Shown here: positions 16,399-24,225 of the stretch, in pieces | Numbering within the stretch: the stretch's first letter is position 1 | Layout: the number at the start of each line of letters is the position of its first letter | From: Amycolatopsis sp. NBC_01480 | GTDB taxonomy: Bacteria > Actinomycetota > Actinomycetes > Mycobacteriales > Pseudonocardiaceae | Direction of reading: 5' to 3' | DNA length: 64,000 bases | Assembly: GCF_036227205.1 (NCBI RefSeq) | Contig: NZ_CP109442.1 | Span: forward strand, 3,410,001 to 3,474,000 | Program-made: the position numbers and the translations under genes | Notes under the pieces: model-generated | The model's input: only the letters and a program-made list of their open reading frames with translations | The model's database searches: none | What the model was told of the DNA's origin: nothing

Positions 16399-19300
16399 CC
16401 AGGCTTCCCGGCCGCGCACCCCTTTCCGCCACGCGGTCCACAATGGACCCGGTGCGGCCGGGCAAGGGTCCGCTCGGCGCGCTCCCGGCTCTCGGGCCGG
16501 CCGCGCGCCGAGCACTGATCCTGGTCGCCGTCCTGTCTCTGGTCAACGCCGCTTTCCTGGTGGCACAAGCGTTCCTGCTGGCGGACGTGCTCGCGTCCGT
16601 GGTCTCTACAGGGATCGGGGGCCGCACCGCCCAGCTGGCCGCCCTGTTCGCGCTGGTCGCGGGCCGGGCGCTCACCGGCTGGGCGGTGCGGGTGGTCTCC
16701 GCGCGGGCGGCCGCCACCGCGCAGCAGGACCTGCGCGCCCGGGTCGTCGACCACGCGCTGCGGCTCGGCCCGGAATGGCTCGCCCGCAGCGGCCACGGCG
16801 AACTCACCACCCTCGTCACCCGCGGCCTGGACGCGCTCGACGCGTACTTCCGCGAGTACCTGCCGGCCCTGGTCACCGCCGCGGTGGTCCCGCTCGCGGC
16901 GGGCGCGGCGATCCTGTGGACAGACTGGCCGTCGGCGCTGATCGTCGCTGGGACCGTCCCACTTTTGCCGATGTTCGCGATCCTGGTGGGCAAGTACACG
17001 GCCGATCGGGTGGCGGGCGCGACCGACGCGGTCCACCGGATGTCCGGGCGGCTGCTCGAACTCGTGCGCGCGCTGCCAGTGCTGGCCGCGTTTCGCCGGG
17101 CGGAGGCGCAGGCCGAGACCGTGCGCAAACTGTCCGAACGGCACCGCCGCGCCACGCTGAAGACGCTGCGGGTCGCGTTCTCCTCGGCGTTTGTGCTGGA
17201 ACTGGCCGCGACGCTCTCGGTCGCGCTCGTCGCGGTGGTGATCGGCGTCCGGCTGGTGTCGGGCTCGCTGCCGCTCGCCATCGGGCTGGGTGTGCTGATC
17301 CTCGTGCCCGAGTGCTACCAGCCGTTGCGGGCCGTCGGCGCGGCGTTCCACTCCAGCGAGGACGGGGTGGAGGCGGTGCGCCGGGTCACGGCCGTGCTCG
17401 CCGAGCCTGTCCACAGGGTGGGGACCCAGGTTGCCCCCTGTGGATCACTCGTTGTGTCGGACCTAAGCGTCGCGCGCCGGGGTGGGTTCGCCCCCGACGG
17501 CGAGACCTTCTCGGTTCGCCGTGGCGAGACGGTCTGGCTGCGCGCGCCGAGCGGTGGTGGCAAGTCGACGACGTTGGCCACGCTGCTGGGTTTTGTGCCC
17601 GCGTATGACGGATCCGTGGCGATCGGCGGTGGTGAGCCGGGCGCTGTCGAGCTGGCGGACGTCGATCTGGAGCGCTGGCGTCGTGACGTCGCGTGGGTGC
17701 CGCAGTCGCCGGTTTTCAGCGGTGGCACGGTGCGTGAGGAGCTGGCGGGGCCGGAGATCGACGAGGTGCTCGGCGAGCTGGGGCTCGACGGGCTCGCGGA
17801 CCGGCCCGTCGACCGGCTTTCCCTGGGGCAGCGGCAGCGGGTGGCGGTCGCGCGGGCGTTGCTGAAGGTCCGTTCGGGAGCGTGGCTGCTCCTGCTTGAC
17901 GAGCCAACGGCGCACCTCGATGAGGCGAACGCCGCGCGGGTCCTGGACGCCGTCCAGCGGGCGGTGGACGGCGGGGCCGCGGCGGTCATCGCGGCGCACG
18001 AGCGGACGGCGGCGCTGGACGTCGTCGAAGAATCCTTGCCGCATAACGAATCTCCGGCTGTTCGGACGTCTTCGGGCCGGCCGCTGGCGTGGCGCCTCCT
18101 GCTGGATCGTCGGTTGTTCGGCGGCGCGGTGCTCGGCGCGGTCGCGTTGCTGGCGGGGGTCGCGCTGACGGCGACGTCCGGCTGGCTGATCGCGACGGCG
18201 TCGCTGCGGCCGCCGATCCTCACGTTGACCGTGGCCGTGGTCGGGGTGCGCGCGTTCGGGCTCGGCCGCGCCGGGCTGCGGTACGCCGAGCGGCTGGTCA
18301 CGCACGACGCGGCGTTCCGGATCGCCGGACGGCTGCGGGTGCGGCTGTGGGATTCGCTGGTCCGGTTGGGTCCGGCGCGTGGCCTCGGCGCGGGCGAGGG
18401 CCAGCGGCGGCTGGTGACGGACGTCGACACGGTCCGCGACTTGCTGCCGCGGGTGGTGTCGCCGCCGATTGTCGTCGGGCTGGTGGCGGTGGGCGCGATC
18501 GTGGTGCAGACGTGGGTGCTGCCGTCGGCGGGCTTGGTGTTGGCGGGGGCCGTGGCACTGGGGCTGCTGGCGCCGGCCGTCGCGCTGCGCGTGGAGCGCC
18601 GTGCAACTTCGGCGCTCGCAGCCGGCCGTCGTGACGTGGCTGCGCGTGTTTTGGTGCTGTTCTCGTCGTCGGCGGAATTGCTGGCTTACGGCACCGCATC
18701 CGCGCGCCGCCGAGACCTGGCTTCCCTAGACGAGCGCCTCGCCGCCGACACCCGTCGCCAGGCTTTCGGCGCCGGCGCGGGCGACGCTGTGATCGTCCTA
18801 GCCACCGGCGTCGCGACGGTGGTGAGCACAATGCTGGCCGGCCAAGCCGTCGCGGCGGGGCAGTTGGCGGGGGTGTTGGCGCCGCTGCTGGCGTTGGTGC
18901 CGCTGGCGCTGGCGGAGGTCCTCGCGCTCCTGCCCCCGGCCGCTGCCCATGTGGATACCTTGCGCCAGGCGCGTGCGCGTCTTGCGGAGGTCATGACCGA
19001 TGACTCGCCGGGCGTGGCTTCGCTTCGGAGTGGGGCTGTGGATGGTGGGTCGGGCGCCGATGGCGCTTCGCCGGTTGGGGTCGCGCCCGCGGGTTTACCG
19101 GGCACGGCTTCGCTGCGGGGTGGGGGCTCGGGGGCTGTGGATGGTGGGGAGCGCGCCGAGGGTTCGGGGCCAGTGGGCTGTGGGTTGTGCGCTGAGGCGG
19201 GCGGGGTCGTTGTGCGGGGGGCGGCGTTCGGGTGGCCTGGTGGGGATGTGGTGCTTCGCGGGGTCGATCTGGAGGTCGCGGCGGGGAGTTACGTGGCGGT

Positions 19301-20153
19301 GGTCGGGGCCAGTGGCGCGGGGAAGTCGACGTTGGTGGCGGCTTTGCTCGGGTTTCTGGCGCCGCGTGAGGGAGAGATTGTGGTGCCGGAGCGGGTGGCG
19401 TGGGCGCCGCAGGAGCCGATGCTCGTTTCGACGACCGTCGCGGAGAATTTGCGGCTCGCGGATCCCACTGCGACGGAGCCGGAACTGCGTCGGGTGCTGG
19501 AGCTGGCCGAGCTGGCTGACCTCGACCCGTCGACGATGCTCGACAGTGCCGGCGCCGGGCTTTCCGGCGGGCAGGCGCAGCGGGTCGCGCTCGCGCGGGC
19601 GTTGCTGGCGGCTCCCAACGCGGACCTCGTCCTGCTCGACGAGCCCACCGCGCACCTCGACGAGCCGACCGCCCACGCGCTGCGCACCACCCTGCGCACG
19701 GAGCTCGCCGGCCGCACCGTCGTGCACGTCACGCACACCGCGGAGGAGGCTCGAGCTGCCGACGTCGCGTACGAAGTCCGCGACGGCCGGGTCATCCGCA
19801 CAGACATGACCGGTGCTGCCGATCCGGGCCGACGCGCCCCGAATGGCGAAAGTGATCCGGCAGTTCCTGCCAAGGCTGCGGTCCACGGCAGCTGGCGAGG
19901 CACCACTGGGGAGCGCGGCATGGGAGGAGATGGGGCTGGGGCGCTCGACGGACGGGGCGGCGTCGATGAGGGACGTGTCGTCGGGCGAGATGCCTCTGAG
20001 GTGCGCGACAGTCGGCGCGGAGCCGATGGGGAACGTGGCATCGGGCGGGATGGCGATGGGGTGCACGACACCCGTGGCGTCGATGAAGGACACAGCGTCG
20101 GGCGGGACGGGGTAGGGACCCAGGTGGCCGAGGATGCCGGGGTGGGTTGGTGA
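16395..20153 (+). CDS. cydDC: Fused thiol-reductant ABC exporter CydDC
   Basis: This inner-membrane ABC exporter of cysteine and glutathione is required for cytochrome bd assembly. CydD and CydC, separate in E. coli, are one 1252-residue chain here. CydD half: six helices, Walker A APSGGGKST near 384, signature LSLGQRQRVAVARALL, Walker B LLLLDEPTAHLD near 498. CydC half: helices from about 560, Walker A GASGAGKST near 972, signature LSGGQAQRVALARALL, Walker B near 1078. Two unusual parts are a Gly/Ser/Asp-rich insert of about 60 residues between the second membrane domain and its nucleotide-binding domain, and a tail of about 110 residues of degenerate GRDG/ERG repeats. Its end overlaps the kinase start. 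Confidence 0.94.
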   Translation: MTRLPGRAPLSATRSTMDPVRPGKGPLGALPALGPAARRALILVAVLSLVNAAFLVAQAFLLADVLASVVSTGIGGRTAQLAALFALVAGRALTGWAVRVVSARAAATAQQDLRARVVDHALRLGPEWLARSGHGELTTLVTRGLDALDAYFREYLPALVTAAVVPLAAGAAILWTDWPSALIVAGTVPLLPMFAILVGKYTADRVAGATDAVHRMSGRLLELVRALPVLAAFRRAEAQAETVRKLSERHRRATLKTLRVAFSSAFVLELAATLSVALVAVVIGVRLVSGSLPLAIGLGVLILVPECYQPLRAVGAAFHSSEDGVEAVRRVTAVLAEPVHRVGTQVAPCGSLVVSDLSVARRGGFAPDGETFSVRRGETVWLRAPSGGGKSTTLATLLGFVPAYDGSVAIGGGEPGAVELADVDLERWRRDVAWVPQSPVFSGGTVREELAGPEIDEVLGELGLDGLADRPVDRLSLGQRQRVAVARALLKVRSGAWLLLLDEPTAHLDEANAARVLDAVQRAVDGGAAAVIAAHERTAALDVVEESLPHNESPAVRTSSGRPLAWRLLLDRRLFGGAVLGAVALLAGVALTATSGWLIATASLRPPILTLTVAVVGVRAFGLGRAGLRYAERLVTHDAAFRIAGRLRVRLWDSLVRLGPARGLGAGEGQRRLVTDVDTVRDLLPRVVSPPIVVGLVAVGAIVVQTWVLPSAGLVLAGAVALGLLAPAVALRVERRATSALAAGRRDVAARVLVLFSSSAELLAYGTASARRRDLASLDERLAADTRRQAFGAGAGDAVIVLATGVATVVSTMLAGQAVAAGQLAGVLAPLLALVPLALAEVLALLPPAAAHVDTLRQARARLAEVMTDDSPGVASLRSGAVDGGSGADGASPVGVAPAGLPGTASLRGGGSGAVDGGERAEGSGPVGCGLCAEAGGVVVRGAAFGWPGGDVVLRGVDLEVAAGSYVAVVGASGAGKSTLVAALLGFLAPREGEIVVPERVAWAPQEPMLVSTTVAENLRLADPTATEPELRRVLELAELADLDPSTMLDSAGAGLSGGQAQRVALARALLAAPNADLVLLDEPTAHLDEPTAHALRTTLRTELAGRTVVHVTHTAEEARAADVAYEVRDGRVIRTDMTGAADPGRRAPNGESDPAVPAKAAVHGSWRGTTGERGMGGDGAGALDGRGGVDEGRVVGRDASEVRDSRRGADGERGIGRDGDGVHDTRGVDEGHSVGRDGVGTQVAEDAGVGW

Positions 20154-21349
20154 CCGTCACGATTCCGGGGCAGGGGGCGGGGGTCACGCTAGGGTCGGTA
20201 CTGCTTATGGACCCGACTCTTGCCGCGCGCGCACTGTCCGCCGCTACCGAGATCACCAGCACCGCGCTTTCCGGGGACGACCCCGAGGCGGTGCTGGACA
20301 CCGTTGTGGCGCGAGCCGCCGAGCTGGCCGACGCCGATCTCGGTCTGGCCATGGTCAGTGCGGACGACGGGCGCGTAGTGGTTGAGGCCGCGCATGACGT
20401 CAGTGGTGCCGAAGACACGCTGCGCGGACTGACCCTGCCGGCCGACTCCGCCGCCGGGCGGGTCGCGCGCGGGGGCGAGCCGGTGGCCAGCGAGAACTTC
20501 CTCGTGGACCCGCGCACCGCGCCGTACGTGCCCGACGAACTCCGCGGTTACGGCCCGTTCGCCGCCGCGCCCTTCGGCTCTGGGGGACGGGTGCTGGGCG
20601 CGCTCACCGTCTACCGGAGGCAGGGGAGCGAACCGTTTTCCGCGGGCACCGTCGAGATGCTCGCGGCGTTCGCGGCGCAGGCGGGTGTGGTGCTCGCGCT
20701 CGCGGAGGGCGCCAACGCCCGCCACCGCGTGACGCTCTACCAGGAGCGAGAGCGCATCGCCCGCGAGCTGCACGACGTGATCGTGCAACGGCTCTACGGC
20801 GCCGGCATGCAGCTCGACCGCGTCCGCCGGAACATGCGCAAGCGCTTCGCCCAGGCGGACGGCGCGCGGCTTTCGGACGCCATCGACCAGCTCGACCAGA
20901 CCATCGAGGAGATCCGCGGCACCGTCCGCGCGCTCCGCTCACCCGAGCCGCGCCACGACACCGGCACCCCCGCCGACCTCGCCGAATCAGCGCGCGGCGA
21001 AGTCCGGATCGCCGGTGAACTGCTCGGCTACCCGCCGACCCTCGAACTCTCCGGCGAGTTCGCCGACGTACCCGCCGTTCCGGCCGACCACATCCGCGCG
21101 GCCCTGCGCGAGGCACTGTCCAATGTGGTCAGACACTCGGGCGCCAGCGAGACGCGCGTCTCCCTCACTCGGGACGCCGAGGGCGTGAAACTCCGCGTGC
21201 GCGACAACGGTTCCGGCGTGCCCCAGGGTGTCGCCACCCGGGGTCTGCGGCACCTCGCCGAGCGCGCCGACGCGGCCGGCGGGAAGTTCTTCATCAACTC
21301 CTCGCCGAGCCTGGGCACGCTCGTCGCCTTTGATCTTCCCTTGGACTAG
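20150..21349 (+). CDS. GAF-domain sensor histidine kinase, DevS/DosT-like
   Basis: This soluble sensor kinase of 399 residues has one GAF domain (about 40-185, ALSGDDPEAVLDTVVARAAELADADLGLAMV), a HisKA_3 dimerisation domain with phospho-acceptor His near 208 (RERIARELHDVIVQRLYGAGMQLDRV), and a HATPase with N-box ALREALSNVVRHSGAS and G-box VRDNGSGV. The RELHDVIVQRL motif is that of mycobacterial DevS/DosT. Those have two GAF domains, one haem-bound; here there is only one, and no clear haem ligand can be assigned. The GTG at 20150 overlaps the cydDC stop (GTGA); an ATG at 20207 is an alternative. The probable partner is the DevR-like regulator at 25824-26450. Confidence 0.88.
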   Translation: MTVTIPGQGAGVTLGSVLLMDPTLAARALSAATEITSTALSGDDPEAVLDTVVARAAELADADLGLAMVSADDGRVVVEAAHDVSGAEDTLRGLTLPADSAAGRVARGGEPVASENFLVDPRTAPYVPDELRGYGPFAAAPFGSGGRVLGALTVYRRQGSEPFSAGTVEMLAAFAAQAGVVLALAEGANARHRVTLYQERERIARELHDVIVQRLYGAGMQLDRVRRNMRKRFAQADGARLSDAIDQLDQTIEEIRGTVRALRSPEPRHDTGTPADLAESARGEVRIAGELLGYPPTLELSGEFADVPAVPADHIRAALREALSNVVRHSGASETRVSLTRDAEGVKLRVRDNGSGVPQGVATRGLRHLAERADAAGGKFFINSSPSLGTLVAFDLPLD

Positions 21350-21699
21350 CCGTGCCCCGGGCACGACCACAGCTCACGACGTTCCGGCTTGCGCTCTCCG
21401 ACGGCTCTAGCCTTCCCGCGTCATGTGCGGCGCTCCTTCCTTTCCGGCGAACCGATCCCCAGTGCGGCGAGCGGAGGCCCGCCGTTCATCTGGTGAAGAT
21501 GGTATCGGGAAATCGAACATGTATTCGACTCTCGAAAGAGTGAAGTTGAGGTGGCTGGTTTACCCGAACCGTGGCGTTCGGTGACCGAGGACGGTCGTCG
21601 ATCGGCCAGTCGGTCGGTTTCGGGGCAGGTTTTCACGGTCCGTGACGCCCCTCACCTTCGCTGCTAGCGTGGGCGGCACGACTCGGGAGGGGGCCGTCG
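21350..21699. other. Intergenic region without a recognisable gene
   Basis: 350 bases between the kinase and the STAND ATPase gene. The base composition is lower in GC around 21490-21560. I see no strong terminator, tRNA or small gene with a convincing ribosome binding site. The promoter of the STAND gene must lie here. Confidence 0.5.
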
Positions 21700-23868
21700 G
21701 TGGCCGACGACGCGCTGCAGACAGAAGTGATCAAGCAGAGTGTCGCGCTGGCATTCACCGTCGGCGGCAAGGTGGCCGAGTACCTGTGGGGCAAGGTGAC
21801 CAAGCGCTTCGGTGACGACCCGGTGGCGCTGGAGAAGGCCGTCGAACGGCTGTTGGAGAAGAACCCTGAAGCCGCCCGTGAGCTGCGGGAACTGATTGAC
21901 GCCGAGCTGTCGAACGACCGCGCCAAGCCGCAGATCCCGGTGTCCTCGCCGCACTTCGTCGACCGGGTCGCGACGTGGCAGCAGATGCGCGGCGCCACCG
22001 GAACCGCCGTCCTCTCCGGCCCGTCCGGGATCGGGAAAACCGCGCTGGCGCAGCACTTCGCGCAACACACCGCCAGCTCGTACCCGGACGGGGCGATGCT
22101 CCTCGACCTCGCCGACTTCCGCGACGGACCCGGAATGCCGTTGGGGCGCAACCGGATCAAGGCCGCGGTGCTGGCGCGGCTGGGCGTCGAATTGATCAGC
22201 GCGTCCGACGAGAGCCTGGCCGCCCAGTACGTGACGGTGCTCGCCCCGAAGCGGCTGCTGCTCGTGTTCGACAACGCCGAGGGCGTCGAGGATCTCCACG
22301 GGCTCGTGCCGCCGGCGCCGATGAGCCTGGTGCTGGCACTGACCGCGGGCCCGGTCGACGACTTCGTGTTCGAGTTCGCGCAGCAGGTTCCGCTCGGGCA
22401 GCTGGAGCCCGGCAGCGACCGCCAGCTGCTCGAGGCTCTCTGCGGGATCGACCTTGTGCAGCGGGATCCCCAAGGCGCGCAAGACCTTCTGGCGCACTGT
22501 GATCGCTTCCCGGCCGTGCTGGTCGCGGCGGCTCACCTGGTTCGCAGTCGGGAAGGGCTCGTCGCGTTGCCCCTCGGGGCCGTCGCCGAGGAACTGCGCG
22601 GAGGCGGGTCGCTCGGCAAGGTGAGCCGTGGTTTCGACGAGGTGCTCGCCGGGCTTCCCGCGGATTCGGCGGAACTCTGCCGCTTGCTGACGGTCTTTCC
22701 CGGCCCGAGTTTCACCCTCGAGGCGGCCACGGCGATCGCCGGACGGCCGGAAGTCCTGTCCAGGCTCGCCGACCTGCGGGCGCAGGTTCTCGTGACTGTC
22801 GATCCGGACAATCGGCTGCGGCTGGGGAACCAGGCGCGCGAAGCTGTGCGACGGGCCGGGGACACCAGCGGCACCGACGACGCGTTCGTACGGCTCGTCA
22901 ACTTCTACCGTGACTGGTCGGTGCGCGCCGACGTGGAGCCGCGGTTATGGCTGTACGAGCGGAATTTGCCACCGGAAGCGGCGGAGCCGGCCTTCCCCGG
23001 ACGACCCGTGGACTGGCTCGCGGCGGAGCTGCCGGCGTTGCGGGCGCTGGCCCGGCCGGCGTTCGAACGAGGGCTGCACGTTCAGCTCACGCAGATCTGC
23101 GGGGCGCTGGAGATTGTCGGGCTGCACCGCGGGTTTCATCGTGAGCTGCTCGAAATCGAGGAGCAGGGCGCCCGGGCGGCGAAAGAGATGGAGGACCACG
23201 CGCTGCTGGCGCGGATTCTCAGCCAGCGGGCGCGGCTGTTCTCGCTGATGGGCGAGTTCGACCGGGCCGCACCCGAGTTTGCCCGCACTGAGGCGGCGCT
23301 CGCGAACGTCGCCGATCCGGGGACGGCGGTCAACCAGCAGCTGCGGGCGTCGGTATCCGAGTTTCACGGGCTGTTCCACCGTGAGCAGGGACAGTTCGAT
23401 GAGTCGGCGCGGTGGTTCGGCGCGGCGCTCGAGATCAGCCGCGGCCTCGACGCGATTGGCCGGCGAGGTCGCGGGCTGCACGCGCGGATGCTGGCGAACG
23501 TGCTGCTGCTGCGCGGCGGGGACGGATCCGAGATCAGGCGCTTGCTGACCGAGGCCGACGAATGTGTGGAGGAGGGTCGGAACCGCGACCGCGCGCAGGT
23601 CCGGCTCGTCGAGGCGAAGTTGCTGATCAGTGAGGGTCGGCCGCAGGTGGCAGTCGACCGTCTCCACGAGGCTTGGCGGCTCGCCAACGCCGCTGGCAGC
23701 AACCAGTACGACCTCGAGATCGCCGAGACCCTCGGCGACGCCGAATGGCGCACGGCACGGCCGGAGACGGCGCGGCAGCACTGGCTCGGGGTGTGGCAGC
23801 GGTACTCGGCGGCTGGGCATCCGGCGCGGGCGCGGCTTTACGGGAAGCTGCTTTACGGGCTTCGGTGA
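21700..23868 (+). CDS. STAND-type (NB-ARC-like) ATPase with C-terminal TPR-like repeats
   Basis: This 722-residue soluble protein begins with a helical domain of about 70 residues (VALEKAVERLLEKNPEAARELRELIDAEL) of the sort found at the N-terminus of many actinobacterial NB-ARC proteins. A STAND nucleotide-binding module follows, with Walker A GPSGIGKT (107-114) and Walker B RLLLVFDNAEG (185-195), then a winged-helix-like region to about 400 and a long helical TPR-like array to the end. There is no SARP/BTAD or other DNA-binding domain, unlike AfsR. STAND proteins are signal-driven switches; some are regulators and some are anti-phage sensors. No catalytic effector domain is recognisable. GTG start at 21700 with GGGAGGGGG upstream. 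Confidence 0.82.
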   Translation: MADDALQTEVIKQSVALAFTVGGKVAEYLWGKVTKRFGDDPVALEKAVERLLEKNPEAARELRELIDAELSNDRAKPQIPVSSPHFVDRVATWQQMRGATGTAVLSGPSGIGKTALAQHFAQHTASSYPDGAMLLDLADFRDGPGMPLGRNRIKAAVLARLGVELISASDESLAAQYVTVLAPKRLLLVFDNAEGVEDLHGLVPPAPMSLVLALTAGPVDDFVFEFAQQVPLGQLEPGSDRQLLEALCGIDLVQRDPQGAQDLLAHCDRFPAVLVAAAHLVRSREGLVALPLGAVAEELRGGGSLGKVSRGFDEVLAGLPADSAELCRLLTVFPGPSFTLEAATAIAGRPEVLSRLADLRAQVLVTVDPDNRLRLGNQAREAVRRAGDTSGTDDAFVRLVNFYRDWSVRADVEPRLWLYERNLPPEAAEPAFPGRPVDWLAAELPALRALARPAFERGLHVQLTQICGALEIVGLHRGFHRELLEIEEQGARAAKEMEDHALLARILSQRARLFSLMGEFDRAAPEFARTEAALANVADPGTAVNQQLRASVSEFHGLFHREQGQFDESARWFGAALEISRGLDAIGRRGRGLHARMLANVLLLRGGDGSEIRRLLTEADECVEEGRNRDRAQVRLVEAKLLISEGRPQVAVDRLHEAWRLANAAGSNQYDLEIAETLGDAEWRTARPETARQHWLGVWQRYSAAGHPARARLYGKLLYGLR

Positions 23869-24225
23869 GGCTGCGCGGGCGGGTGTGGAGCCTTGCGGGC
23901 TTTGGTCAGGTTGCGTGGGCGGGCGTGGGGCGTGCTGATTTCGTTGCTGGGCGGGAGTGTGGCGACGCGACTGCGGCTGGTTGCACGTTCCGCGGGCAGG
24001 CGGCTGGGGGTCAGCGGGGGCGGGTCTGCCAGGGGAAGCAGGGCTGACAGGGGAGGCGCCGGTCTGCGGGGAGACATGAGTTCGCGTGGAGGCGCCGGTC
24101 TGCGGGGAGGCACCGGGCCATGGGGGAGCGCTGGTCCACGTGAAGCACAGGGTCTGTGGGGAAGAGCGGAAACGCAGGTCGGCGAGGAAGCGTGCGTCGC
24201 GGGGAAGCGCGGGTCACACGGTGCG
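23869..24225 (+). repeat. G-rich degenerate repeat tract between convergent genes
   Basis: 357 bases with no supported gene. The tract contains direct repeats of GGAGGCGCCGGTCTGCGGGG (24053 and 24090) and related GGGGAAGCG/GGGAGCGC units, and GCGGGCG/GGGCTT runs near its start. An open frame crosses it, but its translation is only Gly/Arg/Ala repeats, so I do not call it a gene. Confidence 0.6.
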
